This document shows, piece after piece, positions 1 to 5,634 of a stretch of DNA of 35,938 nt; within the stretch, counting starts at the first letter, position 1; each line of letters begins with the position of its first letter. Source of the DNA: a virus; the IMG/VR virus record IMGVR_UViG_3300043395_000917, positions 1 to 35,938 of that record; one strand, given 5' to 3'. The notes under the pieces were generated by a model, which did no database searches, was not told where the DNA came from, and worked only from the letters and a program-made list of their open reading frames with translations. Position numbers and translations under genes: made by a program.

Positions 1-44
1 GGTTGAGGCCAGCAATCTAGCCACTTTCTCCCCCACTGCTGCCG

Positions 45-956
45 ATGGGCCTACCGGCCACCTCTGTGGATTGGATCATCAAACAATCCCATCGTTATCC
101 CCTGCTCACTCCGGCTGAAGAGATCACGCTGGCCCGTCAGGTGCAGAACTGGCTGGCCATTGCCGATCTCCCCAAGCCCACCAAACGCCAGAAGGCGATC
201 ATCGCCAAGGGTCGCCGTGCCCGCGAGCGCTTCTTCCTCTCCAATATCCGCCTGGCGGTCAATGTCGCCGGCAAGTATCAGAACTTCAGCGGCACGCTCT
301 CGCTTGAGGATCTGATCCAAGAAGGTCTGATCGGCTTGGATTCAGCCATTGCCAAGTTCGATCCAGCCCTTGGCTACAAGTTCTCCACCTACTGCTACTG
401 GTGGATTCGCCAAGGCATCACCCGCGCGATCAACCGCTACAGCCGCATCATTCACCTGCCGATGCAGGCCAATGACGCGATCCGCAAGGCGATGGACTAC
501 ATGTCCGAGCAGCTGCGGCTGACCGGCAAGCTGCCGCCCCTAGGCGATGTAGCGGAGGTGGCCAAGGTGCAACGCCACACCTTGATTGGCTACCTGAACC
601 ATCACGCGCATGTGTTGAGCCTGGATCAGCGCATGAGCAACAACGAATCGCACAACGACTTCATTGATGTGGTGGCTGATCCCAGCAGCCTCAACCCGCA
701 GGCGGCGAACCTAGAAGACTTCAGCGACGTGCTGCAGGAAGCGATTGAAGAGCTGAGCGAACCGCATCAGCACATCATCCGCGAGCGCTACTTCCAAGAG
801 CAGCGGCCTGCCACCTTCGTCAAGATCAGCCGTGATCTCAAGGTGAGCCGTCAGGCGACGCAGCAGATGCACGACCGTGCCATGAACTGCCTCCGCCTCA
901 GGCTTGGCGGTCTACAAGGGCAAGAGTGCATTCAAGCTCTGCGATCCGCCGCGTAG
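45..956 (+). CDS. sigma-70 family RNA polymerase sigma factor, cyanobacterial type
   Basis: A 303-residue primary-like sigma factor that would direct RNA polymerase to promoters. Region 1.2 is near residues 18-40 (LTPAEEITLARQVQ). Region 2 spans about 60-135, with the core-binding stretch EDLIQEGLIGLDSAIAKFD and the -10 recognition helix FSTYCYWWIRQGITRAI. Region 3 is about 140-200. Region 4 is about 230-290, with an HTH around KISRDLKVSRQATQQ. The long acidic region 1.1 of a housekeeping factor is absent, which fits the group 2/3 sigma factors that cyanobacteria carry in several copies. It reads plus, against the phage genes, and its 3' end overlaps the convergent gene 898-1119. It is probably host flank; phage ownership cannot be excluded because the window begins 44 bases upstream. 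Confidence 0.9.
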   Translation: MGLPATSVDWIIKQSHRYPLLTPAEEITLARQVQNWLAIADLPKPTKRQKAIIAKGRRARERFFLSNIRLAVNVAGKYQNFSGTLSLEDLIQEGLIGLDSAIAKFDPALGYKFSTYCYWWIRQGITRAINRYSRIIHLPMQANDAIRKAMDYMSEQLRLTGKLPPLGDVAEVAKVQRHTLIGYLNHHAHVLSLDQRMSNNESHNDFIDVVADPSSLNPQAANLEDFSDVLQEAIEELSEPHQHIIRERYFQEQRPATFVKISRDLKVSRQATQQMHDRAMNCLRLRLGGLQGQECIQALRSAA

Positions 957-1119
957 CGCCTCGGATGATCAGATCCTGCTGCATCGACAGCTGAGCGAGC
1001 TTGATCAGCATGTCTTTGGCCTGCGGCAGGGTGTAGTCCTCCACCGTTCGCCGTTGCCGCTCCAACGTGAGCCAATGCTCAGGGCCGGGCTGGGGCACCA
1101 TCCACTCACCCCAAGCCAT
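898..1119 (-). CDS. small NblA-like protein (tentative)
   Basis: A 73-residue protein starting MAWGEWMVPQPGPEH. The stretch LTLERQRRTVEDYT followed by QAKDMLIKLAQLSM resembles the single helical hairpin of NblA, the small adaptor that targets phycobilisomes for degradation (family pattern: an E-x-Q-F opening, then QA-(K/E)-D/E-xL-(V/I) and a methionine/arginine-rich helix). The aromatic residue after the first glutamine and the usual C-terminal KxxWG-type end are not obvious, so this may be a separate picocyanobacterial family of similar shape. Its last 59 bases overlap the end of the sigma factor gene on the other strand. Coding is supported by a compact, plausible protein; the function is only a resemblance. 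Confidence 0.6.
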   Translation of the reverse strand: MAWGEWMVPQPGPEHWLTLERQRRTVEDYTLPQAKDMLIKLAQLSMQQDLIIRGATRRIAELECTLALVDRQA

Positions 1120-1122
1120 AAG

Positions 1123-1133
1123 GGCAACCTAGG
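1123..1133 (+). repeat. junction motif copy, plus orientation
   Basis: GGCAACCTAGG. It lies 26 bases upstream of the ATG at 1154 and directly abuts an AGGAGG Shine-Dalgarno-like hexamer at 1131-1136. It is the only copy on the plus strand and the only one outside the phage block. Confidence 0.45.
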
Positions 1134-1153
1134 AGGTCAAGGTAAGGTGCCCG

Positions 1154-1318
1154 ATGTCTGTCCCCACCGTTGAATTGGTGGAGACCAGCAACGGACCGGT
1201 GTGGCGAGTCTGTGGGTTGGGCTACTGCACCGAGCACCGTCAGCGCTGGCAGGCTGAGGTGATGTACGAATGCCTGCTGGCCGCTAAGGGTGTGCAGCGT
1301 GATGACCTGAAGCGCTAG
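1154..1318 (+). CDS. hypothetical protein, 54 residues
   Basis: A short open frame from ATG at 1154 to TAG at 1316-1318, encoding a protein that begins MSVPTVELVETSNGPVWRV and continues with GLGYCTEHRQRWQAEVMYE. It has a mixed, folded-looking composition with two cysteines in the middle (CGLGYC) and ends in a charged tail. An AGGAGG lies 17 bases before the start and an AAGGTG 6 bases before it, so ribosome binding is plausible. It reads codirectionally with the sigma factor and is followed 25 bases later by an intrinsic terminator, which supports a real transcription unit. I do not recognise the family; it looks like a flank gene rather than phage. Confidence 0.6.
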   Translation: MSVPTVELVETSNGPVWRVCGLGYCTEHRQRWQAEVMYECLLAAKGVQRDDLKR

Positions 1319-1343
1319 GCAAGTTCACTCGGATGTTCACTCT

Positions 1344-1373
1344 GCCCCCTGTGGTCATGCCGGGGGCTTTTTT
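1344..1373 (+). terminator. rho-independent terminator
   Basis: GCCCCC (1344-1349) pairs with GGGGGC (1362-1367) around a 12-base loop and is followed by six T. It closes the plus-strand unit ending at 1318 and marks the boundary with the minus-strand phage genes. Confidence 0.75.
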
Positions 1374-1557
1374 ATGCCGCCTCCAGCGGTTCGGGATCAT
1401 CCAGTTCACGGCTCAGCCACAAGCGCGTCTGATCCTCTGAATAGGACAGGTAGGTGATGCCTTTGGCCATGGCCATCCACACCACCACGCCAGTGTCTTT
1501 GCGGTGGACCTTCCACAGGCCGGGCTGGATGCGCTGGGAGATGTTGATGTTGTGCAT
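1372..1557 (-). CDS. hypothetical small phage protein
   Basis: 61 residues, starting MHNINISQRIQPGLWKV. It has alternating beta-type segments (GVVVWMAMAKGITYLSYS) and ends EPLEAA. The start is 3 bases below the endolysin stop, so it is the last cistron of the lysis operon. The fold looks like a small single domain of the type that takes a WKVHRKDTG-like strand-turn opening; I cannot assign a function. Its stop codon touches the terminator of the converging plus-strand unit. Confidence 0.6.
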   Translation of the reverse strand: MHNINISQRIQPGLWKVHRKDTGVVVWMAMAKGITYLSYSEDQTRLWLSRELDDPEPLEAA

Positions 1558-1560
1558 GAC

Positions 1561-2628
1561 TCAGTAGTCCCAGCGGCGGCGTTGCCCATCAGCACGGCGG
1601 CCGAGATGCACAAAGCCCTTCGGGGCGCCATAGCCCACCGAATAGGGCCAGTGCTGATCGCAGTAGGCCTGCACCTGCAGGATCGGCACCCCTTCCACGT
1701 AGAAATCAACAGCGCCTTCTTTGGGGCAGCTGTAGAGGTGCTCAGAGTTCTTGGCACCACCGACCGCATCGTTCACGGCCTTGGGGCGGTAGCCGCTGGT
1801 GATGATCAGCGGCAGGCCTTTGAACTCACGCCGCACCTTCTCCATGAAGTTGGCCAGCGCCGTGGCGGTTTCGATCTGGTGCTGCTGGGTGAAGCGCCGC
1901 TCCGGTTGATCCAGTGCAAACTCGCCCAGGCGAATGTTGGGTGTGACCTTGACGCTGAAGGGGGACTGGGGCGTCAAGCGTGGACTGCTTTGCTGCGCTG
2001 CCGGTTGCAGGCGCTGCGCACCGCAGAACAACGCCACCTCCGCTGCTCGCCGACGCTCTAGGCCAGCCAGCACCGCTTCTCCGGCATGAACCCAACGGGG
2101 CAGCTCTTGCTGCACCACCGTGCAGGGATCCTCTCCCGCGAGGAGCCGTTTGCGCAGCGTTGACTCCTCCAGTGCCCCGAGGCCGAGGTTGTAGGCAAAG
2201 CTGATCAGTGCTCCAACCTGTTCAGGCTTCCACTGCTTGGCCAGCGGCAGCAGGTGCAGTACCCCAGGGCCAAAGAGGTTCTCCACCTCGTTTTGCAGCA
2301 GCTCATCGGCCAGCGCTTGGCTGATCTTGTCGCCCATCCGCACCGGTGCATCCATCAACCGCGTGGTGCCCCAACCGATGGTGGGCACACCAGCCGGGCA
2401 GCGGTAAGCCTCCAGATGGCAGCCTTCAAACTCGCGGATGATCCTGAGGCTTGGCCCCAGCCAACTCGGCGGCAGCGGTTGCTTGGCTAGTGGATCAGCG
2501 CGATACAGCTCTGCAAATTGCTTGAGCGTCTCAGCGCTCAGCTGCTCCTGCAACCAGTCCCACGCCGCCAGCTGATGCGGCAGCTGCTTGAAATGCTTGG
2601 CCGCCTCGCGCAGTTGGATGATGCTCAT
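1561..2628 (-). CDS. endolysin: GH24 lysozyme fused to M15-type peptidase
   Basis: 355 residues that would degrade peptidoglycan at lysis. Residues 1-57 form a helical lead domain (KHFKQLPHQLAAWDWLQEQL). Residues 58-200 are a T4-type GH24 lysozyme: the catalytic Glu is E68 (FEG) and the Thr is T83 (TIGWG), but the position of the T4 aspartate is C77 in the CPAG motif, a variant I recall from related cyanophage lysozymes. Residues 230-355 match the M15/VanY-like D,D-peptidase pattern: TSGYRP, then GGAKNSEH with zinc ligands H297, D308 (GAVDF) and H341 (FVHLG). It therefore attacks both glycan and peptide bonds. The ATG overlaps the stop of the upstream holin-like gene (ATGA). There is no signal peptide, so release depends on a holin. 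Confidence 0.9.
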   Translation of the reverse strand: MSIIQLREAAKHFKQLPHQLAAWDWLQEQLSAETLKQFAELYRADPLAKQPLPPSWLGPSLRIIREFEGCHLEAYRCPAGVPTIGWGTTRLMDAPVRMGDKISQALADELLQNEVENLFGPGVLHLLPLAKQWKPEQVGALISFAYNLGLGALEESTLRKRLLAGEDPCTVVQQELPRWVHAGEAVLAGLERRRAAEVALFCGAQRLQPAAQQSSPRLTPQSPFSVKVTPNIRLGEFALDQPERRFTQQHQIETATALANFMEKVRREFKGLPLIITSGYRPKAVNDAVGGAKNSEHLYSCPKEGAVDFYVEGVPILQVQAYCDQHWPYSVGYGAPKGFVHLGRRADGQRRRWDY

Positions 2629-2858
2629 GCCTCAGGCTCCTGGCGTTTGCGGGTTTGCGCCGGGCTGTCGATGAAGTAAGCCAGCAGCGTCCCAGCTGTG
2701 CTGCCGGCCACCGTGAAGGCCTGGGTCCATTGCTGACCGCAGGCCATTGGTTTGCGCACCTCGCAGTTGACGACGTTGCCAGTGGCCATCAGCAAGCTGT
2801 AGCCGTAGCAAACGCCAAGGAAGCGCAGCACCCAGGTCGCCACCGCTGCATTGCTCAC
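2625..2858 (-). CDS. holin-like membrane protein
   Basis: 77 residues from GTG at 2858. Two hydrophobic segments are visible: about residues 5-25 (VATWVLRFLGVCYGYSLLMA) and about 43-62 (AFTVAGSTAGTLLAYFI). The two are separated by a short loop with two cysteines (VNCEV and MACGQ). The C-terminal tail is charged (RKRQEPEA), as in small class II holins. The start overlaps the stop of the upstream membrane gene as GTGA, and its own stop overlaps the endolysin start as ATGA, which is classic lysis-cassette coupling. A longer upstream extension of the same frame is out-of-frame read-through of the neighbouring gene and was not used. Holin function is inferred from topology and position. Confidence 0.7.
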   Translation of the reverse strand: MSNAAVATWVLRFLGVCYGYSLLMATGNVVNCEVRKPMACGQQWTQAFTVAGSTAGTLLAYFIDSPAQTRKRQEPEA

Positions 2859-3094
2859 TTGCTGCCCATCTCCAACTTGCGCACCCGCGTCTCCAGATCG
2901 CTCAGCCGCTCTTTGCTGTCGTTCTTGAGTTCCGTGATGTCGCTCTGCAGGGTCTGCAGCGCTTGGTCGATCTTGGTCACCTGCATGAAGAGGCCACCAA
3001 GACCGAGCACGGCGGCGACCATCAGGGCGGGAATGGTTTGAGCGACCCATGCCGGGGCAATCACCTCAACGTCGTGATGCTGTTGCTCGGCCAC
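2855..3094 (-). CDS. small membrane protein with coiled coil, lysis cassette
   Basis: 79 residues from GTG at 3094. One transmembrane helix (residues about 18-38, IPALMVAAVLGLGGLFMQV) is followed by a heptad-rich helix (IDQALQTLQSDITELKNDS, then LSDLETRVRKLE). This layout, an anchor followed by a coiled coil, recalls XhlA-type holin partners, although XhlA has the reverse order. It sits 3 bases below the stop of the 55-residue gene at 3098 and overlaps the next holin-like gene by 4 bases. It may be a second holin, an antiholin or a spanin-like factor; the sequence alone does not decide. Confidence 0.65.
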   Translation of the reverse strand: MAEQQHHDVEVIAPAWVAQTIPALMVAAVLGLGGLFMQVTKIDQALQTLQSDITELKNDSKERLSDLETRVRKLEMGSK

Positions 3095-3097
3095 GGC

Positions 3098-3265
3098 TCA
3101 ACCCTTACGCCGTCCCTTGTTGCCCTGGCGGCCGTTTGCCACCACCCGCAGCACCTGAAGGCCCAGTTGCACCCAGCCGTTGGCTTTCAGGGCTGGGCTG
3201 AGGCTGAGCAGTTCGCTGCCGGCTAACGCAACTCCTGCCACCTCGGCCACGGTTTTGTAGTCCAT
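3098..3265 (-). CDS. hypothetical protein, first gene of the lysis cassette
   Basis: 55 residues from ATG at 3265, reading MDYKTVAEVAGVALAGSEL and then SPALKANGWVQLGLQVLRVV before a basic tail (RQGNKGRRKG). Weakly hydrophobic helices and the strongly basic C-terminus fit a small membrane-associated or nucleic-acid-binding protein. A longer overlapping frame starting at 3299 encodes a low-complexity peptide and looks like a shadow. The gene follows a terminator (3301-3325) and a copy of the junction motif 23 bases upstream of its start, so it is probably the first cistron of a separately transcribed lysis unit. No clear Shine-Dalgarno sequence is present. Confidence 0.65.
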   Translation of the reverse strand: MDYKTVAEVAGVALAGSELLSLSPALKANGWVQLGLQVLRVVANGRQGNKGRRKG

Positions 3266-3282
3266 CAGGCAGAAGCGTTTCT

Positions 3283-3293
3283 CTAAGGTTGCC
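3283..3293 (-). repeat. junction motif copy behind terminator
   Basis: GGCAACCTTAG, 23 bases upstream of the ATG at 3265. It follows the T-tract of the 3301-3325 terminator by 7 bases, joined by CATGGCC. Confidence 0.6.
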
Positions 3294-3300
3294 GGCCATG

Positions 3301-3325
3301 AAAAAGCCCCCGCCGTAGCGAGGGC
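3301..3325 (-). terminator. rho-independent terminator upstream of lysis genes
   Basis: On the minus strand GCCCTCGC pairs with GCGGGGGC around a TACG loop (one G-T pair) and is followed by five T. It lies 24 bases below the stop of 3350-3541 and ends the capsid-gene transcript. Confidence 0.8.
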
Positions 3326-3349
3326 CCTTGGCGATCCCCAGCTCGCAGC

Positions 3350-3541
3350 TCAGCCGTCCAACTCAGCTGCTTGCTCAGAACTTGCCTTCTTCTTGCCGCT
3401 GGTCTTGGCCACCACCGCCTTGCGCTCGTCAGCGCTCAGGGTCCAGCCATTGCGCAGGGCATCCATCATCTCCAACCGGGTGGAGGCCACATACGTGGCC
3501 CCCGATTCCGGGTGGGTGAGGGTGACCGGATAGGCCGACAT
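3350..3541 (-). CDS. small virion-region protein
   Basis: 63 residues starting MSAYPVTLTHPESGATYVA and ending in a lysine/alanine-rich tail (TSGKKKASSEQAAELDG). The first half looks like a compact beta domain (VTLTHPESGATYVASTRLEM) followed by a helix (MMDALRNGWTLSADERK). The ATG at 3541 overlaps the stop of the upstream gene (TGATG); a GTG one codon earlier is possible. Position directly after the capsid genes suggests a small head protein, for example a head-tail joining or decoration factor, but no family is recognised. Confidence 0.65.
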   Translation of the reverse strand: MSAYPVTLTHPESGATYVASTRLEMMDALRNGWTLSADERKAVVAKTSGKKKASSEQAAELDG

Positions 3542-3948
3542 CACTTAGCGATGTACAGCACAGCGGTGGCAGCACCAGGGCTGCCGGTCTTGGTGAGCAC
3601 ACCCTTGACCACAGCGGCACGGCCGCCGAGGCGTTGGGTCACTTCAGGACCAGAGAAGGGCAGCTCCACGGTCTTGGCGGTAGCCGGCAGGGTGATGGAC
3701 TCGATGGTGACAAAGGTGCCACCGGCTGCAGTTGCAGCTTTAAAGTCCACGGTCCACTCAGCAGTGCCAGCGGTGTAGGAGCTGTAACCCTCAGAAGCCA
3801 CCACCACCTTGGCGGTGTCCAAGGAGGAAGCGTCAAAGGTCACCTCAGAACCGGTCTGGGTAGAGGTAACAGCAGCTGCATCAAGCAGCTCCAGAGCGGA
3901 ATCGCGCAGGTATCCCCGGCGATCACTCATTCCAGTTGCAACAGGCAT
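3541..3948 (-). CDS. putative head decoration/structural protein
   Basis: 135 residues starting MPVATGMSDRRGYLRDSAL. The body is rich in Ala, Thr, Val and Ser with alternating strands (TSTQTGSEVTFDASSLDTA, KVVVASEGYSSYTAGTAEW), which is the composition of small virion beta proteins. It follows the major capsid gene by 32 bases, and a GAGG lies 8 bases before the ATG, one of the few clear Shine-Dalgarno sites here. Decoration or cement function is inferred from its place beside the capsid gene. Confidence 0.65.
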   Translation of the reverse strand: MPVATGMSDRRGYLRDSALELLDAAAVTSTQTGSEVTFDASSLDTAKVVVASEGYSSYTAGTAEWTVDFKAATAAGGTFVTIESITLPATAKTVELPFSGPEVTQRLGGRAAVVKGVLTKTGSPGAATAVLYIAK

Positions 3949-3980
3949 GGGTCAATCCTCAGTGAGGTAAAGAACAGAGA

Positions 3981-4910
3981 TCAGGCAGCCACGGCGGCGT
4001 TGGTGATGCCAGCCAGACGTGCAATGGCACGGGGGTGGAACACGGCCATACCCAGGTAGGCCTCCACGCGGATGCGACGCACAGGCTTAGTGGGGATCTC
4101 GCCCAGATCGCGCACGCCGATGCCACCGTTGGTGATCAAGGTGGCGCCATTGACGCCAGCGGCCACGCAGTACACCGAGCTGCAGACGCTGCTGGAACCC
4201 TGGGTCTCGTTAAAGGCCAGGATTTCAGAGCCAGCCTCGTCGTGGTCGATGTCGATGATCGGCACGCCGTTGTAGGAGAGCTGCTGACGGCCCAGGGCGT
4301 CCTGGCCGTACTGCAGGTTGCCCACCGCAGCAGCCACGCGAGCAGCAGCCGAGAGGCGGCGGCGCAGGGTGCGGTTCATGATCAGCACCGGGTTGCCCAC
4401 GGTTTCATCCACCGCGTCGATCAGCTCATCGAGAGCAGCAAGGCTCAGGCCACCGCCGTTGGCGGCGTTGGCGATCAGCTGCGAGGAACCGCTGGGGATG
4501 CGGGCCTGCAGACCGTCGAACTCGTTGACGTTGCTGGTGGAATCACCCTTGATCAGGGTCTTCTCCAGCTTGAGGCGTGCAGCCTTGACCTTCATCGCCA
4601 CCTGGGCGGTGCGGATCTCAGGGCCTTGCATGGCCTCAAGAGCCAGGTCGATGTCCACATCACCACCGAAGATCTTGAGCGCTTCGGACTGGGGGTTGAT
4701 GATGCCGGTGGACTCGGAGTAGGCCTCGTTGACACCACGGAAGCCGATGCCGGGGAGAGTCTGCTCTTGGTTGTAGTGAATGCCGGTGCCAGTCACCGAC
4801 AGCTGAGGCATGGCTGCGTACAGCTTGCCTTCGCGGAAGATTTCAACGATCCCCTGCTTGAGGGAATCCTGCCGGCCCAGTTTGCCGGCCTCGATGGTGG
4901 TAAGTGCCAC
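3981..4910 (-). CDS. major capsid protein (HK97-fold type)
   Basis: 309 residues that would form the icosahedral shell. The N-terminus MALTTIEAGKLGRQDSLKQG is followed by GFRGVNEAYSESTGIINPQ, GDVDIDLALEAMQG and EFDGLQARIP, a series I associate with a family of phage major capsid proteins. The C-terminal half has the expected mixed domain (VLIMNRTLRRRLSAAARVA; YNGVPIIDIDHDE; LGEIPTKPVRRIRVEAYLG). No protease or delta domain is evident. The start is a GTG at 4910 with no good Shine-Dalgarno sequence. The gene sits alone between a terminator (5049-5071) and small virion genes, about 20 kb downstream of terminase and portal, which is unusual for head genes. Confidence 0.88.
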   Translation of the reverse strand: MALTTIEAGKLGRQDSLKQGIVEIFREGKLYAAMPQLSVTGTGIHYNQEQTLPGIGFRGVNEAYSESTGIINPQSEALKIFGGDVDIDLALEAMQGPEIRTAQVAMKVKAARLKLEKTLIKGDSTSNVNEFDGLQARIPSGSSQLIANAANGGGLSLAALDELIDAVDETVGNPVLIMNRTLRRRLSAAARVAAAVGNLQYGQDALGRQQLSYNGVPIIDIDHDEAGSEILAFNETQGSSSVCSSVYCVAAGVNGATLITNGGIGVRDLGEIPTKPVRRIRVEAYLGMAVFHPRAIARLAGITNAAVAA

Positions 4911-4939
4911 GGTTTAGAGGTGGTGGGGGTGAACAGGAG

Positions 4940-5001
4940 TCAGCGGCATCGCACCGGCTGAGCACAGAAGTTGTGGTGATCAGTGGCGTCGCACCAACTG
5001 A
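4940..5001 (-). promoter_or_regulatory. two similar hairpins in the capsid gene leader
   Basis: Two 22-base units lie 40 bases apart. On the minus strand they read TCAGT-12-ACTGA (4980-5001) and TCAGC-12-GCTGA (4940-4961), with loops of consensus YGGTGCGAYGCC whose GG and CC can extend the stem past a bulge. The T-A pair at the stem base is replaced by C-G in the other copy, so pairing is kept. They fall in the 125-base stretch between the junction motif at 5030-5040 and the capsid GTG at 4910. They could be an RNA structure controlling capsid expression, or paired operator sites. Confidence 0.5.
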
Positions 5002-5029
5002 CACAGCCCCACATCGCGTGCAGGCATGA

Positions 5030-5040
5030 GTTGAGTTGCC
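5030..5040 (-). repeat. junction motif copy behind terminator
   Basis: GGCAACTCAAC, 8 bases below the T-tract of the terminator at 5049-5071. The next start codon (4910) is unusually far, 119 bases beyond the motif's last base. Confidence 0.5.
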
Positions 5041-5048
5041 AACCATGC

Positions 5049-5071
5049 AAAAGCCCCGCCGAAGCGGGGCT
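5049..5071 (-). terminator. rho-independent terminator between fibre and capsid genes
   Basis: AGCCCCGC pairs perfectly with GCGGGGCT around a TTCG tetraloop, followed by TTTT on the minus strand. It lies 55 bases below the stop of 5126-5614, so the capsid gene needs its own promoter or read-through. Confidence 0.85.
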
Positions 5072-5125
5072 CGATCAGCCCGATGCCACAGCAGAGCGGG
5101 AACAATGAAAGATTAGGCGGCGAGA

Positions 5126-5614
5126 CTAATCCTGCGCGGGGGCGTCTTCTTCAGCCGGGGCCTCTGGTTCAGACCAGGCGCTGTATTCAGCGCCGGTGAT
5201 GTAAGCCGCCAGATCCTCGGTGCTGTTGGTGGCTTTGATGGCTGCCACCTTCTCGCCGCACTTCTCGCGCACCAGTTGACGCTCTGCTTTGACTTCTGCA
5301 GGCACTTCAGCGCCGTTGTCGGCTTCGCGGATCACCATCCAGTCGCTCGGCTGTAGCTGCGTGTTGGCGGTGGTGCGGGTTTGCTCCACCCATTGCGTCA
5401 CTAGCTCGGTGTGGTCTTTGGGGATCAGGTTGCCGTCAGCGTCGTAACCCCAGTAGAAGCGCTGGTCGTACACCGCAGGGTCGGGTGCTTCGGTGATGCC
5501 GATGGCTTCGCGTTCTGCAGGGCTTGCCAGACGCAACCAGTTGGCGGGGTATTGGATGCCGTCGTGGGTGAACGCCCGATCTAAGGCGAGGGGGTTGCCG
5601 TCAAGAATGAACAT
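5126..5614 (-). CDS. tail fibre accessory/assembly-like protein
   Basis: 162 residues starting MFILDGNPLALDRAFTHDG. The N-terminal half (YPANWLRLASPAEREAIGI, then DQRFYWGYDADGNLIPKDH) is typical of phage proteins encoded directly after receptor-binding fibres; the C-terminal half is a charged helix (VKAERQLVREKCGEKVAAI) ending in a Glu/Pro/Ala-rich tail. Such proteins often serve as fibre chaperones or cap proteins (DUF4376-like architecture). It follows the fibre gene by 20 bases and is the last gene before a strong terminator. No catalytic motif is visible. Confidence 0.7.
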   Translation of the reverse strand: MFILDGNPLALDRAFTHDGIQYPANWLRLASPAEREAIGITEAPDPAVYDQRFYWGYDADGNLIPKDHTELVTQWVEQTRTTANTQLQPSDWMVIREADNGAEVPAEVKAERQLVREKCGEKVAAIKATNSTEDLAAYITGAEYSAWSEPEAPAEEDAPAQD

Positions 5615-5634
5615 GGCTCGCTAGTGGGCAGTGG

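Noticed and set aside
1319-1372. Left attachment site
   Set aside because: No tRNA or direct repeat could be tied to this boundary without sequence beyond the right end.
1504-2061. Long plus-strand frame opposite the endolysin
   Set aside because: It is the mirror of the G/C-rich endolysin gene and has no protein-like domains. The same applies to other long plus-strand frames such as 4035-4961, 16660-17574 and 18934-19749.
3105-3299. 64-residue frame starting MAGNLRETLLPDG
   Set aside because: Its later half is Gly/Pro/Arg-rich, and the 55-residue frame at 3098-3265 in another phase is a better protein that is spaced correctly before the next gene.
4843-5046. Frame starting at the ATG in the terminator-motif block
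   Set aside because: Low-complexity Ser/Thr/Pro sequence across the hairpins and the capsid start; probably a by-product of the composite element.
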